Of a DNA stretch of 64,000 nt, positions 28,146-36,805 are shown piece after piece. The DNA lies in assembly GCA_958437495.1 (NCBI GenBank), contig CAUBOH010000008.1, positions 15,244 to 79,243 of the forward strand. Reading direction: 5' to 3'. Origin of the DNA: an uncultured Collinsella sp. (GTDB lineage: Bacteria > Actinomycetota > Coriobacteriia > Coriobacteriales > Coriobacteriaceae). A program made the translations under genes and the position numbers. Positions within the stretch are counted from its first letter, which is position 1. Each line of letters begins with the position of its first letter. Below the pieces are notes generated by a model that saw nothing but the letters and a program-made list of their open reading frames with translations, searched no databases and was not told the DNA's origin.

Positions 28146-28709
28146 TTAAGGCTCTTTTTTGCTCTGCACGCCCTTGGTCCACTCGGCACTGGCTCTCATG
28201 GCATTCTCGAGGGCCTCGCGCAGTTTTTGGTCTTCGATGGGCGCCACTTGGCGCTCGATCTCGGCGCGCTCGGACTCGCTGAGGTCGGCGTGCGGAGCCG
28301 GCGGTCGTTCGTTCTCGGCCGGCCGCAGGCGTTCCTTGGCGGCGGGCGGCGTGTGGCCGGGGGCGGTCGTTTTGAACACCAGGCCGTCAACATGTGCGCC
28401 GACGCGCTCCATGCGCGCGCGGATGATCTCGCGCAGCAGCGTCATTTCCTGCGTCCACGAGGGCGAATCGAGATACACCAACAGCTCGTTGGACTCAGGC
28501 AGATAGCGCAGGCCCGTCACATGGCGCCCTTCGCGCGTTCCCGCGCACACCGTGTTCCAGGCGCGATAGATTGCGCGCGATTGCTCGGCGGCCTCCATTT
28601 GGGCGCGGCGCTCCGGTGTCGCCGCGGCCAAAATGCGCTGGCGTTCGGCATCTAAAAAGCCGCCGAAAGCAACCGTGCCATTCTCACGCTCATAATTAGC
28701 ACGCCTCAC
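28146..28709 (-). CDS. dciA: DciA-type helicase-operator protein (DUF721)
   Basis: DciA proteins load or operate the replicative helicase in bacteria lacking DnaC or DnaI. The middle of this 187-residue protein matches the DUF721 domain (HVTGLRYLPESNELLVYLDS, then WTQEMTLLREIIRARM). The C-terminal half is Pro/Glu-rich and probably flexible. The GTG start overlaps the recF 3' end by 14 bases. Its place between recF and gyrB is the standard actinobacterial position. Confidence 0.85.
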   Translation of the reverse strand: MRRANYERENGTVAFGGFLDAERQRILAAATPERRAQMEAAEQSRAIYRAWNTVCAGTREGRHVTGLRYLPESNELLVYLDSPSWTQEMTLLREIIRARMERVGAHVDGLVFKTTAPGHTPPAAKERLRPAENERPPAPHADLSESERAEIERQVAPIEDQKLREALENAMRASAEWTKGVQSKKEP

Positions 28710-29802
28710 CCATGCTCACCACCTTGGCTCGATCAAGCAAATCATCGGTAAAGTACCCCAGATTAGTGGTGGTTATGACCGTCTGGATATCATCGCCGAT
28801 CAACTGCAGAAAAGCGTCTCGGCGCCCGGCGTCGAGCTCACTCATCACGTCATCCAACAGCAGCAGCGGGGCAATGCCCAAAATGCCGCGGGCAACGGCC
28901 ACCTCCGCTACCTTCCAGGCCAGCACCAGCGTACGCTGCTGCCCCTGGCTGGCAAATGAACGGGCAGACCGCCCTGCAACGGAAAACTCGATCTCGTCGC
29001 GATGCGGCCCCACGAGTGTCACGCCGCGGCGCATCTCCTCGTCGGCGCGCTCGTCGAGCGCCGCCAACATGCGCTCGTACGCCCAGCCCTTCAGCTCTTC
29101 TCGGTCCTCGGTCTGGGGCAAATCTCCCAGCGTGGACACGTAGGACACGTCCGCGGGCTCGCCGGACGCCACCTGCCCGTAAGCATCGCGCACATGGCCC
29201 GCCAGTCGGTCGACCAGAGCCAAGCGATGTACGAGCAGTGCCGAGCCCGCACGGGCAAGCGATTCATTCCAGGCGCCGAGCATCTCGCGGCAGCACCAGC
29301 TCTCCTTGAGCAGGGCATTGCGCTGCGTCACGCAGCGGCCATAGGTGCTCGAAAGGTCGGCGTAGCGCGCACTCAGCTGCACGCCAAAGTCGTCGAGCGC
29401 GGCGCGGCGGACGCTGGCGCCGCGCTTGACCATATCCAGGTGGTCCGGGCAAAACAGAACGCTCGGCAGCACGCCGCGCACGCCGGCGGCCGCGCACCGC
29501 TTGCCGTTACGGCTAAACGAGCGCCTGCCGTCCTCTACGCACAGCCCCATGTCCAGCACGCGCCCATCGCCCTCGAGCCTCAGCTCGACCTTGCACGAGC
29601 CCACGCCGTCATGCACGAGCTCGGCAGCGGTCGGATGCCTAAACGAGGTGCCGCTCGTCAGCAGCTGCAGCGCCTCTATGAGGTTGGTCTTCCCCGCCGC
29701 GTTGGGTCCCGCGAGCACCGTCACGCCGCCGCTCAGGGTCAGACGATAACGGTCGAAGCTGCGGTAGTGCGCGACGGAAAGCTCGCGGGCGAACATAGTC
29801 AT
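28696..29802 (-). CDS. recF: DNA repair and replication-restart protein RecF
   Basis: RecF is an SMC-like ATPase that helps load RecA at gapped DNA. Walker A GPNAAGKTN is at about residue 33, the signature near ASQGQQRTLVLAWKV, and Walker B PLLLLDDVMSELD. The 368-residue length is typical. There is no strong ribosome site before the ATG, which lies ten bases after the dnaN stop, so translational coupling to dnaN is likely. A second ATG two codons on is an alternative start. Confidence 0.96.
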   Translation of the reverse strand: MTMFARELSVAHYRSFDRYRLTLSGGVTVLAGPNAAGKTNLIEALQLLTSGTSFRHPTAAELVHDGVGSCKVELRLEGDGRVLDMGLCVEDGRRSFSRNGKRCAAAGVRGVLPSVLFCPDHLDMVKRGASVRRAALDDFGVQLSARYADLSSTYGRCVTQRNALLKESWCCREMLGAWNESLARAGSALLVHRLALVDRLAGHVRDAYGQVASGEPADVSYVSTLGDLPQTEDREELKGWAYERMLAALDERADEEMRRGVTLVGPHRDEIEFSVAGRSARSFASQGQQRTLVLAWKVAEVAVARGILGIAPLLLLDDVMSELDAGRRDAFLQLIGDDIQTVITTTNLGYFTDDLLDRAKVVSMGEAC

Positions 29803-29811
29803 CGATAGACG

Positions 29812-30915
29812 CTAGATGCGCACCGGCATGACCAGATACAGGTAGTTGATCTTGTCGTAGGACTTAAAGATACCCGCCTGCGAATAGCTCTTGAGCTCCA
29901 GTGTGATCTCTTTCTCCTTGGACAGGGCATTGAGACAGCCGAAGATATAGTGGTAGTTGAAGGCGATGGTGCCCGACTCGCCCTCGGCCTCGACGTCAAT
30001 GGTCTCCTGCGCCAGATCCTGGTCGTTGGAGATAGAGGACAGGCCCATCTGGCCGTTCTCGACATCGATCTCGAATTTGACGGCGGGGTTGGCGCTGGCA
30101 ATAACGGCAACGCGCTTCAGGGCGGCGTTGAAGGCTGCCACGTCGATCTTGACGCTCGTCACGCACGAATCAGGGATGAGCTGCTTGTAGTTGGGGTACG
30201 TGCCCTCGATACGACGCGACACGTAGGTGGTGTTGCCGGCCTCAAAGACGACCTGGGTGTCGGTGGCGCCGATCATGATGGTGGCTTGGCTCGCCATAAT
30301 GCTGAGTGCGTCGTTAAAGGCATCGGCCGGGACGTTGAGCTCAAACGAGCCCTCGAGCGTCGAGGTCTCGACCTGGGTGTCGCACACAGCCAGGCGGAAG
30401 GAGTCGGTCGCCACCAGGCGCACGGTGTTGTTCTCGACCTTCATGTGCACGCCGCCCAAGATGGGGCGAGCTTTATCGGTCGAGGTGACGCGCCACACGC
30501 GGCTGACCATCTCGGACAGGATGTCGGTCGGCAGCTCGACGGCACTCTCGATGGCGTAGGCCGGAAACTCCGGAAAGTCGTTGGCGTCGAGCGTGTTAAG
30601 GCGGAACGAGCTCTTTTCGCAACCGATCAACACCTGGCGCTCGGAGAGCTCAAAGGTGACCGGAGCGTCGGGCAAGGTCTTGGTGATGTTGGAGAGCATC
30701 TTGCAGGGAATAACCATCTCGCCCTCCTCCTCGACATGGGCCGCGATACGGTGGCGAATCGAGATGGTGTAGTTTGAGGTCTGAAATTCCAAGATACCGT
30801 CTTGCGCCTTGACGAGCACGCCCGACAGGATGGGGAGGGTAGATGCCGAAGCGACGCCCTTCATGACGACGCCGATGGCTTGCGTAAGCGAGCTTTGGCT
30901 GACGGTGAACTTCAT
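29812..30915 (-). CDS. dnaN: DNA polymerase III sliding clamp (beta)
   Basis: The beta clamp encircles DNA and tethers polymerase III. The 367-residue protein has the three repeated clamp domains and the ending LVMPVRI typical of the family. The ATG is preceded by AAAGGTATT. It is separated from dnaA by 238 bases that contain DnaA-box-like sites. Confidence 0.97.
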   Translation of the reverse strand: MKFTVSQSSLTQAIGVVMKGVASASTLPILSGVLVKAQDGILEFQTSNYTISIRHRIAAHVEEEGEMVIPCKMLSNITKTLPDAPVTFELSERQVLIGCEKSSFRLNTLDANDFPEFPAYAIESAVELPTDILSEMVSRVWRVTSTDKARPILGGVHMKVENNTVRLVATDSFRLAVCDTQVETSTLEGSFELNVPADAFNDALSIMASQATIMIGATDTQVVFEAGNTTYVSRRIEGTYPNYKQLIPDSCVTSVKIDVAAFNAALKRVAVIASANPAVKFEIDVENGQMGLSSISNDQDLAQETIDVEAEGESGTIAFNYHYIFGCLNALSKEKEITLELKSYSQAGIFKSYDKINYLYLVMPVRI

Positions 30916-31047
30916 CTTTTAATACCTTTCTATAGATATAAATATCTTAATAATAGTAATAACACTGACGAAACTGTCGAATACTCGCAAAAGCGCTGGT
31001 CAGACCTAAAAAGAGATTCGACAGAAACCTGTGTGCAACCGACCTCG

Positions 31048-31138
31048 TTTTCAACGTTCAAAACCTGCTGAAAACTTTTCGTCACCGACCGGTTGGTTTT
31101 AGACATCTTATGCCCGGGGTTTCGACAAGTTATCAACA
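31048..31138. promoter_or_regulatory. DnaA-box-like sites between dnaA and dnaN
   Basis: TTTTCAACG (31048-31056), TGCTGAAAA on the opposite strand (31066-31074) and TTATCAACA (31130-31138) lie within 91 bases. Two differ by one base from TTTTCAACA and one from TTATCCACA. They may titrate or bind DnaA and regulate dnaN, or be part of a bipartite origin. Confidence 0.55.
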
Positions 31139-31153
31139 GGTGTGGTTATTTTC

Positions 31154-32866
31154 CTACGAGCGTAGGGTGATTTTGTCTCGCAGCGATTTGAGGTCCTCGG
31201 TTACGGTGCGGTCTTCCTGGATCATCTTTTGAACCTTTTTATAGCTCGTGCTGACGGTCGAGTGGTTACGGTTGCCAAATTCGGCTCCCACGGCCGTGGT
31301 CGTCATCTCACACATCTCAATCGCCAGATAGATAGCGATATGACGTGCTTTGGCAATGTTGGCGTTGCGGCGTGGGCCTATGAGTTCCTCATGCGTCACC
31401 CCGTACTGCTCCTCGATGACAGATTGAACCGTCTGCACGTTGATCTTTTTTGCCGAGGTGTCGAAGTATTGGCTCGCGATGGTGTCGATGTCGTCAAAGG
31501 TGAGCTCCCCGCCCTCGCGCTCGCGGTCTCCCGCCTCACCGGCGCAGCGCTCGCAAAAGCTCTCGAGCTCGCGGATGTTGGTGCCCGAGACCTCGGCCAT
31601 GTGCTTAAAATGCTCGTCGGTCAAGTGCCCGCAGTCGCTGCCGTAGGCCGCCAACAGCGAGTCGTCGTCCGCGTCGGGCGATACCGCGATCGTGTTTTCG
31701 TAGTAGCGCTGCAAAATTTTGTATTTCATCTCGTAGCTCGGCTCTGCCACCAAACAGAGCATGCCGGCGTTAAAGCGACTGGTCAGACGCTCGTCCATGT
31801 TTAGGTCTTTGGGGGCGCGGTCGGCGGCGATCACGACTTTTTTATTGTTGCGGATAAACTCATCCATCAGCTGGAAGAAATAGTCCACGCTCGCGCGCTT
31901 GCCGATGATGTTTTGGATGTCGTCGATGATGAGCACGTCAACACCGTGGTATGCCTGCATGATGGGGGCATTGCTCTTCTTTTGGCGGTCGAACTCCGTC
32001 ATCAAGTCATCGAGGTACGCCTGCGAGTTGGCGTACTTCACTTTGATCTCGGGCGACTTTTCGGCAAGCTCGTTTTTGATGGCAAGCAGCAGGTGCGTCT
32101 TGCCCAAGCCCGATTTGCCATAGATGAACAGGGACGTGCACGTACCGCGTTCGTCTGCGAGCGCGGCGAACTTAAGCGCCGAGCGATAGGCGTGGCTGTT
32201 TTCGGGGCCGTAGACAAAGTTTTCGAAGGTGAATTTTGAGTTGGCCGCGAGGGGGGCGCCATCGGTGTTCTGCTCGATCGGTGCCGCGGCTGCGGGTACC
32301 GGAGCTGCCACGACCGATGCCGTGGCGCGGGGCTCGCTCTTTGCTGGCGTGCCGCCTTTCATCTGATTCATCATGCGGCGGAAATCATCGGCCGAAAGCG
32401 TATTTTTGATTGCGATGCCCGAATTCTCGCCCGGTGTTGCGTCGTGTGCGATAGGCATGTGTGTGGCAGGGGGCGTGGGAGCCGTTGCCGTCGGTGCGGC
32501 AGGCATGGTTTCACGGGAAACATCGCCGATTTGGTGTTCGGGAGCCGACGTTGCGGCTGCCACAGGCGCCGTCGGGGGGACGACGGGTGCCGCAGGCGCG
32601 GTGCCATCTGCCGCGGCACCTTGGGGTGCCACGATGTTGAGCGCGATCGGCGCAAAAGCGATTTCTTCCAGGTACGCCTCGATGGTCGGCTTGTGCTTTT
32701 TGAGCTGGGCGATGGCAAAGCGCGAGGGGGCCTCTATCGTCAAGGTGTCTTCGGTGAGGCTGACGGCGCGCGATTGCCCCAACATATTGATGAGGCGCGC
32801 ATCTTGGCCATCGCGCCGGCAAAAGGCGATGGCGTCTCCCAAGATGATGCTTGCTTCCTCGTCCAC
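31154..32866 (-). CDS. dnaA: Chromosomal replication initiator DnaA
   Basis: DnaA opens the origin and recruits the helicase. The 570-residue product has an N-terminal interaction domain (to about 75) and an unusually long Pro/Ala/Thr-rich linker (about 80-235). The AAA+ domain follows (Walker A GKSGLGKTHL, Walker B VLIIDDIQN), then domain IV, whose DNA-binding signature reads NANIAKARHIAIYLAIEM, with NRNHSTVSTSYKKV. It starts with GTG, 15 bases behind the HATPase/winged-helix gene and with GGGAGAG upstream, so the two are probably one transcript. Confidence 0.97.
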   Translation of the reverse strand: MDEEASIILGDAIAFCRRDGQDARLINMLGQSRAVSLTEDTLTIEAPSRFAIAQLKKHKPTIEAYLEEIAFAPIALNIVAPQGAAADGTAPAAPVVPPTAPVAAATSAPEHQIGDVSRETMPAAPTATAPTPPATHMPIAHDATPGENSGIAIKNTLSADDFRRMMNQMKGGTPAKSEPRATASVVAAPVPAAAAPIEQNTDGAPLAANSKFTFENFVYGPENSHAYRSALKFAALADERGTCTSLFIYGKSGLGKTHLLLAIKNELAEKSPEIKVKYANSQAYLDDLMTEFDRQKKSNAPIMQAYHGVDVLIIDDIQNIIGKRASVDYFFQLMDEFIRNNKKVVIAADRAPKDLNMDERLTSRFNAGMLCLVAEPSYEMKYKILQRYYENTIAVSPDADDDSLLAAYGSDCGHLTDEHFKHMAEVSGTNIRELESFCERCAGEAGDREREGGELTFDDIDTIASQYFDTSAKKINVQTVQSVIEEQYGVTHEELIGPRRNANIAKARHIAIYLAIEMCEMTTTAVGAEFGNRNHSTVSTSYKKVQKMIQEDRTVTEDLKSLRDKITLRS

Positions 32867-32881
32867 TGTCTCTCCCGTTCC

Positions 32882-34234
32882 TTAACCCTGCGCCTGCACG
32901 CGGTCTCTGCCAAGCTCGGTCAGGTGGTATTTCTGGCCGTGCTTGATCACCAAACCAACTTGCGCCAGGTCGTTGAGCGTGCGTGACCACGTGGGGGCAG
33001 AGCTCCCAAGGGCCCTTGCCAAGTCGGTGGCTCCGCATGCTTCGTTTTGAGCTAAATAGCCCAGCGCTTTCTTTCCACGTTCGCTTACGTATGTGTTCGC
33101 CGGCGGCTGTGGATATTGTTGAGCCGCATTAGGATACATCATTTGAGCTGCCGGTTGTTGAGAACTCTGCATTGGCGGCATCTGCTGTTGAAAACTTTGC
33201 GGCCACTGTTGGTAAGGCTGCGGAGGCATCTGCTGGGCCCAGGGGTTGTACTGCTGCTGTGGCATTTGCTGGTACGGCTGCTGATATCCCTGCTGGTACT
33301 GCTGCGGGAACTGCTGGCCATATCCCAGCGGCGGCACCTGTTGATATGAATATCCCTGTTGGTACGGTTGGTAGCCCATCTGCTGGCCACCCGGCGTCCC
33401 CGTCGCCTGCTGCATTGTGGCTGCATTCTGATCCGCCAGCGGCATGGCCTCTGGCATGTTTGGCGGCATCGACATCGATGCCGCCTGGGGCTCTTGCGTA
33501 GGAAGCATTCCGGGCTGCTGCATCTGTCCCACGGGGGGCTGCATTTGCGGCGCCGCCATGGGCTGCTGCGCAAAAGCTCCCGGCAGGGGATATGCGGGCT
33601 GCTCCGTCTCGGGCCGCACAGCGGCACCGCGTCCACCGGCGCGCTCGATCTCCTGCACACGTTTGGGATCGAGGCTTACGGTCACGACGGTGCCGTTGCC
33701 CATATTGTCCTCGATCGATACCGCCCCGCCGGCGTTTTCCAGGTACTCCTGCACCATGGGAAAACCGGCTCCAGTGCCGCGGATATATCGTTTCATACTG
33801 CTATTTGCGCTGGTTACGCCAAAGTCGAAGGCGCGCTCCTTGTCATCGATGCCCGGCCCCTGGTCGGCAAAGCGAATGGTGTCGCCCCCATCGAGGATGG
33901 AGATGATGGGCTCCGCGAAGTGCGCGTGGATGAAGTTTTCCACAATCTCGCGAATCACCATGAGCGAGATATGACCGCCCTGTTCCTTCATGCACTGATA
34001 GACGGTGTTGGTCGTCTCTTCCAGATAGGTACGGACGTCTTGCGGCTCGATAACGATCACGCGCGGCGTCGACAGCATGTCGTCGTAGACGGCGATGCGC
34101 GCCGCGTACATGGCGCTCGGTGCTTTTTTTGCTGCGTCGTCGCTCGCGACCCGCTCTTCGCGCACACCGGTGATGTGCTCGTTATCGGGCGCCGGGTCTC
34201 CTGAGTCGACCATGGTGTAGAAGTCGTCTGACAT
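32882..34234 (-). CDS. HATPase domain, Q/P/M-rich linker and winged helix, upstream of dnaA
   Basis: The 450-residue protein has three parts. Residues 85-190 are a GHKL ATPase fold with N-box REIVENF (Asn100), G1 DQGPGI (124-129) and G2 GTGAGFP (153-159). Residues 211-380 are a low-complexity stretch rich in Gln, Pro, Met and Tyr. Residues 382-450 form a winged-helix domain (TDLARALGSSAPTWSRTLND). There is no histidine-phosphorylation domain, no sensor and no membrane segment. It begins next to the candidate oriC and ends 15 bases before dnaA, so it is the first gene of the dnaA operon. It may bind DNA and ATP to control initiation, which is inference. I know no named family with this architecture. 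Confidence 0.85.
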   Translation of the reverse strand: MSDDFYTMVDSGDPAPDNEHITGVREERVASDDAAKKAPSAMYAARIAVYDDMLSTPRVIVIEPQDVRTYLEETTNTVYQCMKEQGGHISLMVIREIVENFIHAHFAEPIISILDGGDTIRFADQGPGIDDKERAFDFGVTSANSSMKRYIRGTGAGFPMVQEYLENAGGAVSIEDNMGNGTVVTVSLDPKRVQEIERAGGRGAAVRPETEQPAYPLPGAFAQQPMAAPQMQPPVGQMQQPGMLPTQEPQAASMSMPPNMPEAMPLADQNAATMQQATGTPGGQQMGYQPYQQGYSYQQVPPLGYGQQFPQQYQQGYQQPYQQMPQQQYNPWAQQMPPQPYQQWPQSFQQQMPPMQSSQQPAAQMMYPNAAQQYPQPPANTYVSERGKKALGYLAQNEACGATDLARALGSSAPTWSRTLNDLAQVGLVIKHGQKYHLTELGRDRVQAQG

Positions 34235-34244
34235 GCTGCTCGCA

Positions 34245-34470
34245 ATCGTTCAAAAGGTTTCGAACAAATAGTAGCTCAGCGCGCAATGTTTCTCATCTTT
34301 CGACAACTTTTCAAAACCTGTTGAAAACTTTGGAAATCAGGCGAAAAGTTCTCAACATTGCCAACATGACCTGTTGAAAACTCGATGAAATATCATGAAA
34401 AGTTGCCATGTGTCGCAAGTTTCGGTTGAGCTTATGGCGGAACCGTGTGAACTATGCAACCTTTTACCTT
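34245..34470. other. oriC: Candidate replication origin (oriC)
   Basis: This AT-richer gap lies between the divergent dnaA and rpmH operons. It carries two perfect TGTTGAAAA boxes, the complement of TTTTCAACA (34319-34327 and 34372-34380), plus TTCTCAACA (34349-34357) and TTTTCAAAA (34308-34316). The flanking genes (dnaA/dnaN side, rpmH/rnpA/yidC/parAB side) are the classical origin neighbours. The boxes differ from the E. coli TTATCCACA, but the repeated motif in an origin position supports a lineage-specific DnaA box. Confidence 0.75.
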
Positions 34471-34477
34471 TGATTTC

Positions 34478-34507
34478 TTGACATTTGAACATTGATTTCC
34501 CTACAAT
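34478..34507 (+). promoter_or_regulatory. Promoter of the rpmH operon
   Basis: TTGACA (34478-34483) and TACAAT (34502-34507) are separated by 18 bases. The leader to rpmH is about 65 bases. Confidence 0.75.
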
Positions 34508-34579
34508 CTTCAAGCTCACGTGTCTATATCTGCGTCCGCGTCCCCGCGGACACTCGAAATGCAGCAGGAGGAACTTAAG

Positions 34580-34714
34580 ATGAAGCGTACGTATCAGCCT
34601 AATAAGCGTAAGCGTGCCAAGACCCATGGCTTCCGTGCCCGTATGGCCACTAAGGGTGGTCGTGCCGTGCTCGCCCGTCGTCGCGCCAAGGGCCGCAAGC
34701 GTCTCACTGTCTAG
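34580..34714 (+). CDS. rpmH: Large-subunit ribosomal protein bL34
   Basis: The 44-residue, very basic protein MKRTYQPNKRKRAKTHGF is unmistakable L34, part of the 50S subunit. AGGAGGAAC precedes the ATG; an earlier in-frame ATG is rejected for lack of a site. It is the first gene of the rpmH-rnpA-yidD-yidC-khpB run reading away from the origin. Confidence 0.98.
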   Translation: MKRTYQPNKRKRAKTHGFRARMATKGGRAVLARRRAKGRKRLTV

Positions 34715-34734
34715 CAGCGATACACACATCTCGC

Positions 34735-35073
34735 ATGAAGACTATTAAGTCTCGGCAAGATTTCGAGCATGTGTTCAGTCAGGGGCGTCGTTTCAATCAC
34801 CCTCTGATTCGAATGACCATATGTGAATCGGTTGGCGAAGGCGACTCCGGAAGGGTCGCCTTCGTTGGTGCTAAGCGACTCGGTTGTGCTGTCGTGCGCA
34901 ACCGATCTAAGCGTGTGATGCGCGAGGCCGCCCGCAGCTGCGGATTTCCCGTTGCGGGTTATGACATCATCTTGTTCGCGACTCCCAAGACGAGGGTTTC
35001 CTCGCCGCAGGAGATGGACAAGGCATTGCGTTCGCTTATGAAGCGCGCCGGCGTTGCCGGGGAGGAGCGATGA
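34735..35073 (+). CDS. rnpA: Ribonuclease P protein component
   Basis: RnpA assists the catalytic RNA in trimming tRNA 5' leaders. The family motif RNRSKRVMREAAR is at about residues 55-67, within a basic 112-residue protein of usual length. It starts 20 bases after rpmH and overlaps yidD by four bases (ATGA). Confidence 0.96.
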   Translation: MKTIKSRQDFEHVFSQGRRFNHPLIRMTICESVGEGDSGRVAFVGAKRLGCAVVRNRSKRVMREAARSCGFPVAGYDIILFATPKTRVSSPQEMDKALRSLMKRAGVAGEER

Positions 35074-35294
35074 GCAATCACGTTTTGCGACGTGTTGCCA
35101 TCGCTCCTATTCGCATATATCAACAGGTTATTTCGCCCTTATTGCCTGACGCCTGCATTTATTATCCAACGTGCTCTCAATACGCTATTCAGGCGATTGA
35201 GAAGTACGGTGTTTTGAGAGGCTGCTGGCTTGCCGTGAGGCGCATCGCTCGCTGCAATCCCCTGCACGTCGGCGGTTATGACCCTGTGCCTTAG
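35070..35294 (+). CDS. yidD: Membrane protein insertion efficiency factor YidD
   Basis: The 74-residue protein contains the family core YQQVISPLLPDACIYYPTCS and ends HVGGYDPVP. YidD acts near YidC at the membrane and improves insertion. It is coupled by overlap to rnpA and precedes yidC. Confidence 0.95.
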   Translation: MSNHVLRRVAIAPIRIYQQVISPLLPDACIYYPTCSQYAIQAIEKYGVLRGCWLAVRRIARCNPLHVGGYDPVP

Positions 35295-35323
35295 CGGGCA
35301 CTCGCTATCGGAGGAAAACTTAC

Positions 35324-36094
35324 ATGTGGGATTGGATCGTTAACATCCTTTTTGAGCTGCTCAAGCTCATCCAGACCTTTGCGGTCGACTGGGGCCTGTC
35401 CATCATCATCCTGGTGGTCATCATCCGTCTGCTGCTGACGCCGCTTATGCTCAAGTCGACCAAGTCGACGGCTCGTATGCAGGTACTGCAGCCTAAGATG
35501 CTCGAGATCCAGGAGCGCTATGCCGATGATCCCCAGCGTCAGGCCGAGGAGATGCAGAAGTTCTACAGCGAGAACAAGTTCAACCCCATGGCTGGTTGTC
35601 TGCCGCTGTTGATTCAGATGCCTGTCCTGTTCGCCCTGTTTACGCTGCTGCGTAACCTGCCGAACTACTTTAGCGACGGCACGTTCTCGTTCTTCAACAT
35701 CCTGCCTGACCTTACCACCACGCCGAGCGCTTCCTTTGCCGATGGCTTTATGGTTGCGCTGCCTGCGCTGGTTTGCCTGATTCTGTTTGCCGTTCTCACC
35801 TTGATTCCGCAGCTTTATATGTCGCGCAATCAGACTGGCCAGCAGGCCCAGAGCATGCGTATGATGGCTGTTGTCATGACTGTCATGATGCTTTGGATGG
35901 GTTGGAGCCTGCCCGTCGGCGTTCTGCTGTACTACGATGTGTCTTCTGCCTGGCAGGTTATCCAGCAGATCTTCGTGACGCAGAAGGTTATCGACAAGGC
36001 CAAGGCCGATGAGGAGGAGCGCCTCAAGAACGCTCCGCTGCAGGTCGAGGTTACCCGTCGCGAGAAGAAGCCTCGCCCGCACAAGAAGAAGTAG
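35324..36094 (+). CDS. yidC: Membrane protein insertase YidC/Oxa1
   Basis: YidC inserts and folds membrane proteins. The 256-residue form typical of Gram-positive bacteria has five hydrophobic segments. The conserved arginine lies in the first core helix (IIRLLLTPLM), a cytoplasmic coiled hairpin follows (KMLEIQERYADDPQRQAEEM), and the tail is basic. It lacks the large periplasmic domain of Gram-negative YidC. Confidence 0.95.
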   Translation: MWDWIVNILFELLKLIQTFAVDWGLSIIILVVIIRLLLTPLMLKSTKSTARMQVLQPKMLEIQERYADDPQRQAEEMQKFYSENKFNPMAGCLPLLIQMPVLFALFTLLRNLPNYFSDGTFSFFNILPDLTTTPSASFADGFMVALPALVCLILFAVLTLIPQLYMSRNQTGQQAQSMRMMAVVMTVMMLWMGWSLPVGVLLYYDVSSAWQVIQQIFVTQKVIDKAKADEEERLKNAPLQVEVTRREKKPRPHKKK

Positions 36095-36139
36095 TCGGGA
36101 TATCAATCTTATTTAGGTACCTAACTTTTGGAGTACGTT

Positions 36140-36709
36140 ATGTCTGAAGAGATCATCGAGGATATGCTTGAGGAGGTTGCCCCGCAGGTCGCGGGCGATT
36201 ATCCCGAGATTGCACAGCGCTACAAGGCTGGTGAAGAGCTGACTGATGAGGAGCTCGACACCATTGCCGATGTTGCGATTTCCATTCTGCGTTCCATCCT
36301 TTCGCACTTCGATGCCGCCAACTCTCCTATCGATGAGTATGAAGGCGACGAGGGCGAGTTGATTCTGGATGTAACTGCTCCTGATCTTGCTGTTCTCATT
36401 GGTCGTCATGGACGCACGCTTGATGCCCTTCAGGTTATGTTCTCTCTGCTTGTAAGTCGCAAGCTCGGCTTTAGGTATCCGGTAGTCGTCGACGTCGAGG
36501 GTTATAAGAGTCGTCGTCAGGACAAGGTCGCCGCTATGGCTCAGTCTGCTGCCGAGCGTGCTATCCGTTCTCATAAGAGTGTGTCGCTTCCGCCTATGAA
36601 TGCCTATGAGCGCCGACTGGTTCATATTGCGCTTCGTGGTAATGACGCAGTCGATACTCATTCCGAGGGCTCTGACCCTGATCGCCATGTGGTAATTGTT
36701 GCTCGATAA
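36140..36709 (+). CDS. khpB: KH/R3H RNA-binding protein (Jag/KhpB-like)
   Basis: The 189-residue product has an acidic N-terminal 85 residues, then a KH domain (DLAVLIGRHGRTLDALQVMF) and an R3H domain (LPPMNAYERRLVHIALRG). It binds RNA and in other Gram-positive bacteria affects cell-wall synthesis and division. It seems to lack the usual Jag_N domain; the acidic stretch replaces it. The ATG giving MSEEIIED is used, with GGAG seven bases before. It follows yidC as in most genomes. Confidence 0.92.
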   Translation: MSEEIIEDMLEEVAPQVAGDYPEIAQRYKAGEELTDEELDTIADVAISILRSILSHFDAANSPIDEYEGDEGELILDVTAPDLAVLIGRHGRTLDALQVMFSLLVSRKLGFRYPVVVDVEGYKSRRQDKVAAMAQSAAERAIRSHKSVSLPPMNAYERRLVHIALRGNDAVDTHSEGSDPDRHVVIVAR

Positions 36710-36727
36710 TCTACTCGAGCTTATGCT

Positions 36728-36759
36728 AAGGGGACGTGGTTTCCACGTCCCCTTTTTTT
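36728..36759 (+). terminator. Terminator of the rpmH-khpB operon
   Basis: AAGGGGACGTGG pairs with CCACGTCCCCTT across a three-base loop, followed by a run of T. Confidence 0.95.
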
Positions 36760-36805
36760 GTCAAAAGTTCTCGATACACTGATTTTTGTCAGAAAGGAGC
36801 TTCTG

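Noticed and set aside
36758..36805. Longer N-terminus for RsmG starting at an upstream TTG
   Set aside because: That TTG lies inside the khpB terminator T-run; the TTG at 36806 has a strong ribosome site.
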